64,000 bases of DNA. It comes from Malania oleifera. Lineage: Eukaryota > Streptophyta > Magnoliopsida > Santalales > Ximeniaceae. A program made the translations under genes and the position numbers. Positions 1 to 10,270 of this stretch are shown piece by piece. Location: positions 29,783,682-29,847,681 of the forward strand of contig NC_080417.1 in the NCBI RefSeq assembly GCF_029873635.1. Reading direction: 5' to 3'. The notes under the pieces are model-generated. The model worked only from the letters and a program-made list of their open reading frames with translations, did no database searches and was not told the DNA's origin. The stretch's first letter is position 1, and every line of letters starts with the position of its first letter.

Positions 1-737
1 ACATAGCTATATAAGCATTCCTAAGCTCAGAAAATACAAATTTCATGGCTGACATTTTTAAACCCACATAAAAACATATATATATATATACATAAATAAC
101 ACATAATCATTTTTAATTCATGAAAAACTTGATTTAATATATAAATTTCCCCTTTACCTGATTTCTTGAACTACGTCAACAGGGACCTCGAAAAATACCT
201 GCAGCGCTCATCCGGACCCTGAATCAAAAATCCTAATTCCGTTAAATTATTCCTGAATAAAATATTATTTAAATATTTCTTAGGGCCATAATTCCTAAAT
301 AAATAAATATACCCTTAAATTTAGCCAAATTGCTAAAATTTTTAAATCCCACTCTCGCTTTGGAGTAGGGTCTAGAAAACCCTAATTGAAAAATTACCTA
401 CCCCAAAATGACGACTACGACGACTAGGACCCCATGGTGGTGTCTGATCGTCGATTCAACAGTAGATTTAATCAGAAATTGAGAAATTAGGAAAAATATA
501 CCTTTCCCTAGGAATGATGCCTATGCCACTCCCACGACAAATTCGCTCCAGTAGAAATGTTAGTGGCGAAGTTAGAAACCCAACGACACCTTCCGTTTCC
601 CGATCGGTTGAGTATTCGTCGAGAAATGGGAGGAGAGAGTGAGAGGAGACGGAGACAGAGACGGAGAAAAAATAAAAATATACAGGGGGGGTGGTCGTGC
701 CTCTGTTATGCTCTTCTTCTTCCTTCTTCTTTTACTT

Positions 738-773
<36 letters not shown>

Positions 774-960
774 TTATATTATATTAATATTATATATATT
801 TTTTTATTTAATTAATTTAATAATATTTAATTAATTCATTAATTAATTAATAATTCCTTTTTTTTCATACTATTTATTTTTATTTATTTTTTTAACACAT
901 TAATTAATAGTGTTTAACCAATTAATTAATTAATAATTTTTATTTTTTTAAATTTTTTTT
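1..960 (-). mobile_element. LTR-like fragment of an LTR retrotransposon, reverse orientation
   Basis: No credible coding region lies here. Read on the minus strand, the block resembles a Ty3/gypsy LTR: a TA-rich core-promoter-like stretch (740-769), a purine/pyrimidine-biased GAGA/CTCT leader (about 600-680), then AT-rich sequence with spaced GGTAAG-like tracts. No LTR terminus, target duplication or primer site can be placed, because the left edge is cut by the window and the right edge fades into ATTAATTAA-rich DNA (780-960) next to the LINE. It could instead be ordinary intergenic DNA. Confidence 0.35.
740..769. repeat. (TA)n microsatellite
   Basis: About 15 uninterrupted AT/TA dinucleotides, followed by a longer A/T-only tract to about 960. 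A low-complexity tract, not a coding signal. Confidence 0.9.
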
Positions 961-974
961 CTCAGTTTATTACA

Positions 975-1634
975 TTAATGTTGGATTCTTTTGCTATTTC
1001 AGAACCTTTTGCGGTTGAGGAGTGGATGGTAATGTTGGGTAATTTTCTGAATTATCATCATTTTATATCTAATGAGAATCATAGCAGTAAATTGTGGCTA
1101 TTTTCAAAGGATATAAATGCCATTGAGGTGATTTCAATCACGACTTAGAAGATTTTTGGGTGGTTTTTTAAGGACGGACAAAGAATTTTGGTGAGTTTTG
1201 TCTATGCCAAATGTTCTTATGTTGAAAGAAGAGAGTTATGGCGGCAACTGGAGGAGTGCCAATCAGATTTTCCTTGGTTGTTCTTGGGTGATTTTAATGT
1301 TGTTCAAACGGATATCGAAAGAATTGGTGGAAATCCAAGACCTCTGTTACCTATGATGGAGTTTAATGACTGTTTACATCATTATGGTATCTTTGATTTA
1401 TCAAACACATGCTCACGAATGTCATGGTGCAATGGCCATGAACGGGTGGCTCGTAGTTGGGCTAAGCTATATGGTTCGGCTCAATTCAAATATCTGAGTC
1501 AGAAATCCTTAGATCATAGCCCTATGATGGTGTGTACAAATACATCTTTCTCTCGGTATGACCCTACCCTATTTCGGTTCTTGAATATGTGGAGTTCACA
1601 TGATTTTTTTTTGTCGTGTGTTAAAGATGTCTAG
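975..1634 (+). pseudogene. LINE ORF2 endonuclease domain (partial, broken)
   Basis: Translation before and inside the open stretch 1188-1634 matches the APE-like endonuclease of plant L1 elements, which nicks target DNA to prime reverse transcription. The hallmark FLGDFNVV block (around 1290) supplies conserved metal-site Asp and Asn residues, and a LDHSPM block near 1510 corresponds to the conserved C-terminal SDH-like motif. A stop precedes the first open stretch (near 1149) and another ends it (TAG near 1632). The N-terminal half of the domain is absent. Identification of the family is firm; the copy is inactive. Confidence 0.8.
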
Positions 1635-1646
1635 ATCAGGAATGAC

Positions 1647-3851
1647 TTGGCCTCGGGGCTTTTGAAACTTGCTATTCGCCTTAAGAGAACTAAAGTTGCA
1701 TTACGTGCATGGAATAAAAATGTCTTTGGGAGAGTGGGAGAAAATTTAAAAGCTTTTGATGAAAGGATGGAATATTTAGAAAATCAACTGCAAACAGGTT
1801 TTTCTGAGGACGTCGAAGCTGATTACTTGACTACTAAGTTGGAGATTCAGGTGTGGGAGAATAGGGAAGCATCTTGCCCAGGACAAATTGCGAAAAAAAA
1901 AAAAAATGGTTGATTGAGGGGGATAAAAACTCTAAATTCTTCTATTCAGTTACAATTCAGAAGTGAAATAAGAGTCATATAGACCGTATGGTTTTGAATG
2001 ACGGGAGGATATTGGAGGGTGTGGAAGCAACACAATGAAGCAGCTGTTTTTTTTTAGAATTTTATTTCAGAGTCTTCAACGGTTGAACCATGCGATCTCT
2101 CTGAGTTAATTCAAAGGCAAATTTCAGATGCTGATAATAATTTCCTCTGCGCCGAATCGATAGAAGAAGAAGTTAAAAGAGCGCTGTTCTCTATTCCCAA
2201 AGAAAGCAGTCTAGGACTAGATGGATTTGGCTTTGAATTTTATAAATCTTGCTGGGACATTGTAAAAAAAGATCTCGTGGAGGCAGCAATGGATTTTTGT
2301 TTCAGGGCACCACTCTTTCCAAGTTTTTTTCCTCTTTATTTTTTGTTTTAATTCCAAAGGTGGATAATCCTTCTAGTTTTGATAAATTTCGGCCTATTAG
2401 TTTATGCTCCTTGGCTTATAAAATTCTTTCTAAGATTATTATTTTTAGACTAATCGAGGTTGTTAATAAATTAGTCTCGCATGAACAAGGCGCTTTTATT
2501 CCTGGGTGTAGTATTTTTGAAAATATTACATTTACTCAAGAAATGGTTCAATCTTTGCACAAAAAAATGGTTGGCGGCAATGTGATGGTAAAACTCGATA
2601 TGGCTAAGGCCTATGAAAGAGTGAATTGGAATTTTCTCCTAGAGGTTCTTAAGGCTTTTGGTTTCTCTGAGGTTTTGCAAACTTATAAAAAGTTGTGTGG
2701 AGTCCCCATGGTTTTCTGTTTTGATGAACGGAACCTTTAAAGGGTTTTTTCAATCTATGAGAGGCTTGCGGCAAGGGGATCCACTCTCTCCTTATTTATT
2801 CACCGTAATGGAGGAGGTTTTGATAAGGTTGCTTAGTAAATACTATGAGACTGGTCGGATTGTTCAATTTAATCATCCGATTGGGGCCCCATTGGTTTAG
2901 CATTTGTTATATGCAGCTGATATTCTTATTTTTACGAATAGTGGGAAGATGTCTATTAGAAATTTAGTCTATGCTCTGGAAATGTATGAGAAGTGGCCGG
3001 GTCAAAAAATCAGTAAGACAAAGTCAGCGTTATTCCTTTCAAAACACCTCACCCTTGCTCGGAAGCGTGGCTTATTGAGAATCACGGGTTTCATGGAAGG
3101 TAAATTCCCAGTTACATATTTGGGTGCGCCTTTGGTGTCTGGAAAATTGACTTCCAGGACATTAGAGCCTCTTGTGGAGAAGATTAGAAAGAAAATTGTA
3201 GGGTGGAAATCTAAGTTGCTTTCGTAAGTTGAAAGATTGATTTAATTAAGACATGTGTTGTCTAGCATGCCTATTCATCTGATGTTTGTTATTAAGGTTT
3301 TGCAGGTCACATATTCTCGCATTAACTCTCTTTTTTCAAATTTTTTATGGGGAGAGGTGAATGATAAAATGAAGATTCATTGGCGCTCTTGGGGAAAAAT
3401 TTGTAAACCTACCTCGGAAGGGGGTTTGGGTATGAGAGATCTTAAGGAAGTTCAGAAATCTCTTCTCATGAAATTTGCCTTCAGATTGCTCACCTCTAAC
3501 AATTTGTGGGTGGATTTTTTCAGGAATAAATATTACAGAAATGATCATTTATTAATAAGGAAGGGGATACCAAATGACTCTGGGTTCTGGAAATCAATTA
3601 TGGCCTCCATTCCAGAAGTTATGAATAATGTTAAAATTTTGGTGAGAGGTGGGAACTATTCTCTTTGGTTCGATAGGTGGTTATCATCAGGTCCGTTATC
3701 TGTGAGCATTGAGGATATTTTGAACAAGAAATTGTGTATTAAGGATTGCGGGCTAAATAATCATTGGAACTCTGATTTAGTATTGGAATTGGTTGGTGCC
3801 GATAAAACAAGGGAAATTTTGCTCCAAGTGCCGGCGGGTAAAAGTGGGTAG
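1647..3851 (+). pseudogene. LINE reverse transcriptase (broken; active-site Asp lost)
   Basis: Five main open pieces across frames cover the linker and reverse transcriptase of an L1 polyprotein. Recognisable blocks are the FRPISLC motif (near 2388), a KLDMAKAYERVNW block (near 2590) carrying the first catalytic Asp, GLRQGDPLSPYLF (near 2765), and the site where YADD is expected. That site reads YAAD (near 2910), so the first Asp of the catalytic pair is replaced by Ala. A TYLGAPL block (near 3118) and a long region similar to plant LINE C-termini follow. Frameshifts near 2700 and stops at 2741, 2901, 3228 and 3852 break the frame. Confidence 0.85.
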
Positions 3852-3927
3852 GATATTTTTGTCTGAAAACCTGCCCCTGACGGTAATTTCTTTACAAAAA
3901 CGGCTTGGGAGACAATGAGGAGCAGAA

Positions 3928-4770
3928 GTGTTAATTTTATGTGGAATTACTGGTTTTGGCATTCTTTATTACCTAGAAGAATCTCTGTATTTATGGAGAG
4001 CTTGGTTTAGATGTTTAATTGTAGATGATAGAATTCAGGCCAAAAGAATATCGATGGCTTCGACTTGTGATTGCTGCATTCAGAAAAGTCAGGAAAACAT
4101 TGATTATATTCTTTCTTTAGGTGAGGTGGCTTCAGAGGTTTGGCGTCGTGCTAGTGTGGTGTTGGGGATGGAAGAAGTTTATCAAAGTGCAGATCAGATA
4201 TGGAGAAATGTTCGATTCTAGGTTAGTTTTATTGCCGAGAGTAACAATTTTTTTCAAAATTGAAGAAGTTGGACATTAAGATTTTGAATGAGTTTCAAAT
4301 TAAGCATCAGGGAGTTTGCGACAGACTTGGAAAAATTGTTTCATGGGTTAAACCTCCAGTAGGGTGGATAAAACTTAATTGTGATGGGAGTTATAGGGGC
4401 AATCTATGTACTTCAGGAGGTGGAGGAATCATTCGGGATTGCCATGACATGGTAAAAGCGACTTTTTCAAGTTATTTTGGCAATTGTACAAATAATAGTG
4501 CAGAATTAAAAGCAATCATGGAAGGAATTCATTTGTGCAAAAGTTTGCATTATTTTAATGTGATTATTGAAAGTGACTCGCGAATAGTAGTTGATTGGCT
4601 TTGAAAAGGTAGATGTACTTTGTGGTATCTTTGAAAAATTTGGGAGGAGCTCATGGTAGAGCTAGAAAGAGTGAACATCATGGTTATGCATCAATATAAG
4701 GAAGGCAATAGTGCGACTGATTTTCTTGCTAAAGAAGGAGAAATGGGAAACAATGTAATCTACGAAGAAT
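3928..4770 (+). pseudogene. LINE C-terminal region and RNase H domain (broken)
   Basis: The piece at 3928-4221 resembles the Cys/His zinc-binding reverse transcriptase-associated region of plant LINE-like proteins. The piece at 4260-4604 is a clear RNase H of the kind fused to plant L1 ORF2: PVGWIKLNCDGS with the first acidic residue, an AELKAI block with the catalytic Glu, and an ESDSRIV block with the next Asp. The final part (KEGNSATDFLA-like, about 4695-4730) can still be read in the same frame after a stop at 4602-4604. RNase H removes RNA from the RNA:DNA hybrid. Three acidic residues are still visible, but the frame is interrupted. Confidence 0.8.
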
Positions 4771-5050
4771 AACACCTTCTACCACGTTATTTGAATAGTA
4801 TTCTTCGAATGGATATGTAGGGTCTCATTTCCGTTTGTCGTTAGTTCATCTTTAGAGTTTTGCTTGGTGTTTTTTTGTTTTTCTTTTTGTTTTTGTTTTG
4901 ATTTTAGTTGTGTTTATGTTTTTATCTTCGTTGTTAGTTATGTTTTAGTTTTTTTGTCTTAGTTTGGTTGGTTGCTGGTGTTGGTTTTTTTTGGGAGGGT
5001 TTTTCTGTACTATCCCTTTTGTTTTATCTTGTAACCACACTATCCATCTA

Positions 5051-5669
5051 GGGTGTTATTTCATGTACAGTTATACAAGATAATTTCCATGTATAGAAAC
5101 TCAATATGTTATACTATGTTATAATAAATTATGTTTTATCCAGATATGATACAGGCATTTTTACCAAATATGATTTATATACTGTTACATGTGTAACACG
5201 AAAATACTCATGATGCCACACACTGATGTTAGTTTATTTCCCTTACTGAGAGGTGTCTCACCCCAACTATATAAACATTTCAGGAAACCCAGATAGAAGA
5301 GTCGATAGAGTTTCGTAGCGTTAGAGGTCAACTGTCTCACCCTGTTAGAAGGGTAAGTCGTTATGCTAGGGTCTGATGGATTTTTGGATTATGACCCTAG
5401 GTCACTTTTTGGTCTTTTTGGGATGTGTATATGTATATGACAGGTTTGGTAGAAATTTGGTATTGTGTTAGTTGGATGACTTGATATGTATATGATTTAT
5501 GTTTTCCGTTACTTAGGTATCATAGTTGTATTTTAGGTATATCCCTAGTACCTATGGGTGTAGGTTGGTCATGTTTTATTAGCTTAACAGGATACTAGGA
5601 TTATTGTATTAAATGTTATCATAGAAAGAAAAAATAAAAGTTTTATAGTAAAATGGGTAGGTCGTTACA
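5051..5669 (+). mobile_element. 3' part of a Ty3/gypsy LTR
   Basis: This non-coding block contains the GTGTCTCACCCC tract and GAAACCCAGATAGA-like region that recur, diverged, in the LTR at 5947-8524 (compare 8151-8210). It ends in GGTCGTTACA, a usual end for this LTR class. The base after the end (5670) is directly the next codon of a polyprotein rather than a primer-binding site. The start of the LTR is not visible; the LINE occupies the place where it should be. Confidence 0.65.
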
Positions 5670-5888
5670 GTGGGTCTAGTTGCTTATAGGTTGGCTCTGC
5701 CACCTGCTTTGTCTAGAATCCATGATGTATTTCACATTTTGATGTTGAGGAAATACATCCCGAACCCCTCTCGTTTGATCAGATATGAGGCACTGGAGCT
5801 CAGTGATGCTTTGTCTTATGAAGAAGCACCAGTGCAGGTTTTGGATTGGAAAGAACATAAGCTGCGTACAAAAAGCATTCCTCAGTGA
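5670..5888 (+). pseudogene. C-terminal fragment of Tekay-type Ty3/gypsy polyprotein
   Basis: About 72 codons are open, with the block VAYRLALPP, an HDVFHILMLRKY stretch and a YEEAPVQVLD stretch. These are typical of the integrase C-terminus of Tekay/Del chromoviruses, the part that leads into the chromodomain. A stop after SIPQ removes the chromodomain. Everything upstream (gag, protease, reverse transcriptase, integrase core) is missing because the reading frame starts immediately after an LTR end. A polypurine tract and the next LTR follow, as at the 3' end of a real element. Confidence 0.8.
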
Positions 5889-5928
5889 ATGGTGTATAGT
5901 ACAGATAGTAAATTTCGAGGACGAAATT

Positions 5929-5946
5929 TTTATAAGGAGGGGAGAA
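5929..5946 (+). other. Polypurine tract of the Ty3/gypsy element
   Basis: A purine-rich AAGGAGGGGAGAA run sits immediately before the LTR start TGTAAAGACC. This is the expected position and composition of the plus-strand primer for reverse transcription, so it marks the LTR at 5947 as a 3' LTR. Confidence 0.75.
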
Positions 5947-6056
5947 TGTAAAGACCAGGATAATTATAGCAATTAAATAATAAATGAAAAAAGGAAGGGA
6001 AAAAAAGGATAAGAAAAGAAGAAGGAAAGAAATTCTAAAAGGGAATCTTCAGGGCT

Positions 6057-6228
6057 TCATCGACGAGAGCCCTGTGCTCATCGACGAATTGCCTTCTTAA
6101 ACTTGTCGACGATGACATGTGTCATATCGATGAGAAGTTACTGAGAGAGGTGATTTTAGGACATTCAGGCTCATCAACGAATCTGTAACCTTCATCGACG
6201 AACTCCCTTCTTGGACTCGTCGACGAGG
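6057..6228 (+). promoter_or_regulatory. Reiterated TCATCGACGA motif upstream of LTR TATA box
   Basis: Seven copies or close variants of TC[A/G]TCGACGA lie near 6058, 6079, 6103, 6124, 6170, 6192 and 6217. Several are embedded in palindromes such as CGTCGACG. The cluster ends about 17 bp before the TATA box, the position of an upstream promoter region. A regulatory role is inferred from position only. Confidence 0.55.
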
Positions 6229-6244
6229 CCACGTGGACAACACT

Positions 6245-6254
6245 CTATAAATAG
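6245..6254 (+). promoter_or_regulatory. TATA box of the Ty3/gypsy LTR
   Basis: CTATAAATAGGC is a canonical plant TATA element. It is followed about 40-50 bp downstream by the pyrimidine-rich CT tract expected in a leader. Confidence 0.7.
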
Positions 6255-6291
6255 GCTAGAACGCATTTTCTGTGAGCAAAATCGCATGCAA

Positions 6292-6354
<63 letters not shown>
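6292..6354. repeat. (CT)n microsatellite
   Basis: About 30 uninterrupted CT dinucleotides in the leader part of the LTR. This tract explains the spurious Ser/Leu-repeat open frames around 6211-6481. Confidence 0.95.
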
Positions 6355-6355
<1 letters not shown>

Positions 6356-7092
6356 AAATTCGTCTCCCTACCTTCTCACTTCAATTTTGGCTTCGATTCT
6401 CGCTGGTTTGAGGATTGGAAGCCGCCATATTACTCCTGGGAAGATTCTCTACAATATTACCGAATCAAAATTTTGATTTGAAGCATTTGGGCACCATCCC
6501 AAAATTGGGGTAAGTTGGTTATTTTAAGTTTTATAGGTTATTGGATATTTCTGAACTGAAGAAAAGTACTATATGGAATAATACTAGAATTTTGTTGGGA
6601 AAATGTAAATTTCAGGGTATTGAGCTGCGAACATCATAGGCGTAGGTTTGGATTAAGTTGTGAGCATCTCAGTAAGTTAGGTAAGGGGAATAAATTATAG
6701 CAATATTTTTATGAAAATTTAGGGTTGAGAAATATGTGAAAATGATATATGATATTTTACCTGAAATTTATTTATGATATAAATATCATATGAAATTTGT
6801 GTGGCATATGAATTATGTTGGGAAAGGTTTAAACTGGGTTAAATGAATCACCCCGTGAAATATGTGATATTGAAATGTGTTTTGATATGAGAATTGAAAT
6901 GTGGAAAAATGATGAAAGTGAAATGTGTAGGAATTGTATTTTATGAGAAAAATGAGGAAAGGTGAAATATGAAAATGTGTAATTGTGAAATGTGATATGT
7001 ATATGATAGTAAGAGATGATATGAATTATAAACTGAGAAAATATCATTGAAATGATATTATGTGTTGAGAATACTAATATTGAAATGTGAAT

Positions 7093-7238
7093 ATGTGAAA
7101 TATGATTATGGGAAATGTGAATATGTGAAATGAAGATATTGTAACGTTAATTCTGTAATATGAAAATGTGAAATATGATTTTGGGAAATGTGAATATGTG
7201 AAATGTGAATATTGCATTGTTAATTCTGCAATATGAAT
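7093..7238. repeat. 73-bp tandem duplication inside the LTR
   Basis: Two adjacent copies start ATGTGAAATATGATT at 7093 and 7166 and both end in a GTTAATTCTG-AATATGA-like stretch. They differ by a handful of substitutions. Confidence 0.75.
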
Positions 7239-8524
7239 ACTAAATTGTGAGAAATGAAATGTAAAATTTCGAAAGGGGAATACATACATGTGATTGATGA
7301 AATACCAATACCACATAATGATTGTTGGTATATGGCAGTGAAAACATTAATGGATGGATAAGGAAACCCTAATAATGGGTTGTGATATTGAGGGCATGAT
7401 ATCGTTGCTAGTAGAGTTAGTGCAACCACACGAGCTTGTGGAGCATGTGAAGTGACAATAGGCTGAGCTGTTTAGTAGAGTTGTTATGCCCCCTGAGTCC
7501 AGATTAGGGCTTTGGCTGGCCAGTCGTACTACAGACATGAGATATACGATGACATTTGACCTTACCGGGCCGGCCAACCGCGGTTAGATCCAGCCTTTGG
7601 GCCGCACAACCCTATTCATGGGGGGAAGCATGATGTGGAGTGAGATCCTCAGGACAACCATGAGTACAGACATGGATATATCAGTATCGTGACACTCATG
7701 AGCTAGTTATGGAAATGGAAATGAAAATGAAAGTGGAAACGAGAATGAAAATGAGAAATGAATAGTGTGAGTTAATAAATAATTAAAGTGAGGTAAAACA
7801 CACCGCCTAAGGGCTTATTGAGTAAGGTGAGTGCTTTGATAAGTATCGATTGTAGTTGAACCCGATTTAATTAGGTTAAGTTGCAAACGAAATCAGGGCA
7901 GAGGGAAGCTGCTTGTATGGGCAAGTAAACTTCCCTATTCTTAGGAACTTCGCTGGTAAATTTGGGTTATGGTGAATGGTTTTGAAAATGAAAGTAAAAG
8001 CTTTTGAAAGCTTATATCGTATATCCATATGAGAGTAGATGTGAAATGGTATATTTTCTTAGAGGATACTTATATAAATATGCTTAAATGTTATGATGTA
8101 ATGAATCGCATATTGCCACACATTGTAGATAATTTATTCTGTCTTACTAAGATGTGTCTCACCCAATCATTTAAATATTTTAGGAAATCGAGATAGACTC
8201 GGTGATAGAGCTCTGAGATAGTGGGGAGCAGATACCCTGAGTAGTCGGGGTGAGTATTTTGAGCTAGAGAGGTTTGATTCCCCTAGATTTTCTGTGTATG
8301 ACTTGTATATATGGATGGTAGTACTTTGGTATGTGTATTCGTTGTGGTATGTATGTTATAGGTTTGAAATGACTTCCGCTATTAGGATTGTGAATGGATA
8401 TGATTGTATTCTCGGTATACCACTTGTGGGTCGGGTTATGTATTATGGTATCAGTGGTTGACGTGGCCGATGTGTGGTTTATAAATAAATAAAAAAAAAT
8501 GGTATGAAAAATTGGGGCATCACA

Positions 8525-10270
8525 CACAAGCAGAAGGTGAACAGAAGAAGTGAAGGTAAGTTACTGAGACAAGTCCTATAGTCAATATTATCTTTGACTG
8601 ATAAGAGACACAAGCAAGGGGGACGTCACACTGAGGACAAACGTGAGGTTAAGGATCTCGCAAAAGAGGATCTGGATATATAGAATCTGGAGGAGGAGGC
8701 TGAGGTAGACAAGGGGGATGTGGACAAAAAAACAACATCCCACGAGGAAAAGGACGTGGAATAAGAGGTGGCGGTTACAACAACCATTAAAACATTGATA
8801 AAAGAAACATTGAGGACTATAACTATCATAAGTTTGGAAACTATAGCAACGAGTGTTGGAGGCGACAATAAGAAAAAGGTTAGCGAGGCTGCCAACCTTA
8901 CTGAAACTGAAGATGTAGCTAGAGAGTCGTTGATGCTAATGGCGGACAGCTCAACCCAGGATCAAAGTGTTTGGTACCCTGACTCTGGAGCTAGCAACTA
9001 TATGACTAGCAGAAAGAACATATTCATTGAACTTGATGAGAAAGTTCAAGGGGAGATCTTTTTCGGCGATCTCTTTAATGTCCCAGTCTAAGGGAGAGGA
9101 TATGTTCTAATCAAGTAGAAGGCTAGAGATCACACTTTCATCTTCAATGTCTACTATGTGTCAGGCATGAAGACCAACATCTTGAGTCTTGAACAACTTG
9201 TCGAGAAAGGCTACCGCATTAGCCTTAGAGATAAGAAAATGGTGATATTAGATGCTCGAGGTAAGCTCATCACTTGAGTCACTATGGCAAAGAATCGGAT
9301 GTTCTCTCTCGCCATCATCAACAACAAAGATTGGTTATGGCATCTGAGTTTTGGACACCTCAACTTTGAAAGCTTGAAGAAGTTGGGAAACAAGAAGATG
9401 GTGAACAACTTATCCAAGATCTAGTATCTAAATAAGATATGTGAAACTTGTGTTCTAAGCAAGCAACATGGAAGCAACTTTGGAAAGCAAGCCGACTAGA
9501 GATCTACCACGCCGCTTCAGCTAGTACACACAGATGTGTGTGGTCCATTGAAGCCTTTTGCAAATAGAAAGAACCGATACTTCCTCTCCTTCACTTACGA
9601 TTACAGCAGGAAGACTTGGGTCTACTCCTTAAAAAGGAAGTCATAGGTGTTCTACAAATTCAAAGAATTCAAAACTCTCGTGGAGAAATAGAGCGGCTAT
9701 TGCATCAAGTCACTCCAATCAAACCTAGGAGGACAGTAGAAGGAAGAAAATTTCTAGAAATTCCTTAGGCAACAAGGGATTCAAAGCCAGTTCACATCGG
9801 CCTACACTCTCCAATTGAACCGTGTAGTTGAGAAAAAGAACCACACGATCCTTAACATGGTCAGAAGCATGTTAAAGGATGAGAATGTGCCCAAAATTTT
9901 TTGGGCAGAAGTAGTGTTGTGTGCAGTTTATTTGCTGAACAAGTGTCTTACAAAGAGTCTTGATACAAAGACACCACATGAAGCTTGGAGTACTCACAAG
10001 CCTAATGTGAGTCATCTTAGAGTGTTTGACTCCATAGCCTACGCCAAGATCCCAGAGGCAAGAAGGAGAAAGTTGGAAGGCAAAGGAGAGAAGTGTATCC
10101 TTGTTGGATACGACGACAACACCATGGGATATCGACTCTACAATCCCATCAACAAGAAAGCTATTTTCAATCGGGATGTCATTTTTGAAGAAAATGATTC
10201 CTGGAAGTGGGATCAGGCCGAATCTTCCAAAGATGCAGAATTAATGCTTGAAGGAGATGAACCCACATAG
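8525..10270 (+). pseudogene. copia-1 gag (partial), protease and integrase, broken
   Basis: This is the same Tork-type Ty1/copia family as the element at 40946-46321. In order are a gag remnant (AHKQKVNRRS-like start near 8526), a decayed CCHC knuckle region around 8790-8870, a protease with intact DSGASNYM (near 8980), the GAG-pre-integrase block with WLWHL and GHLNFESLKKL (9330-9400), a CETCVLSKQH zinc-binding part (near 9440), the integrase core start HTDVCGPLKP (near 9530), and the C-terminal half (open 9815-10270) with ILNMVRSMLKDENVPKIFWAE. Stops interrupt the frame at least near 9090, 9280, 9420 and 9500. The gag N-terminus and 5' LTR are missing: the left edge is the Ty3 LTR end, so the gypsy element probably inserted into this gag. 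Confidence 0.85.

Larger units (their letters stand above)
975..5050 (+). mobile_element. L1-type non-LTR retrotransposon (LINE), 5'-truncated and decayed
   Basis: Sequence for the ORF2 polyprotein of a plant L1 element lies in the expected order: APE-type endonuclease (to 1634), linker (1647-1913), reverse transcriptase (about 2249-3227), C-terminal region (3255-4221) and a fused RNase H (4260-4770). The open pieces are in several frames with many stops, so nothing is translatable as a whole. ORF1 and the first part of the endonuclease are missing, which fits the 5' truncation usual for LINE copies. The 3' end is uncertain: coding similarity ends near 4770, a T-rich non-coding tail follows, and no clear poly(A) tail or target duplication is seen. 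The element abuts or interrupts Ty3 LTR sequence on its right. Confidence 0.85.
5947..8524 (+). mobile_element. 3' LTR of a Tekay-type Ty3/gypsy retrotransposon
   Basis: The LTR starts with TGTAAAGACC directly after a polypurine tract and ends near GGGGCATCACA, giving about 2.58 kb. Inside are a reiterated TCATCGACGA motif (6057-6228), a TATA box (6245-6254), a CT microsatellite in the presumed leader (6292-6354), long AT-rich GTGAAATATG-like sequence with a 73-bp tandem duplication (7093-7238), and the GTGTCTCACCC tract near the end. The right boundary is uncertain by a few bases because CACACA continues into copia-1. No coding gene is supported inside; the minus-strand open frames at 6829-7577 have no recognisable content. 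Confidence 0.8.

Noticed and set aside
557..787. 76-codon open frame
   Set aside because: Arg-rich then (Tyr-Ile)n, arising from GA-rich and TA-repeat sequence in LTR-like DNA.
6211..6481. Ser/Leu-repeat open frames
   Set aside because: Produced by the CT microsatellite in an LTR leader.
7074..7577. Minus-strand open frames of 69-80 codons
   Set aside because: Inside the LTR, from the GTGAAATATG tandem region; Phe/His-rich with no motif.
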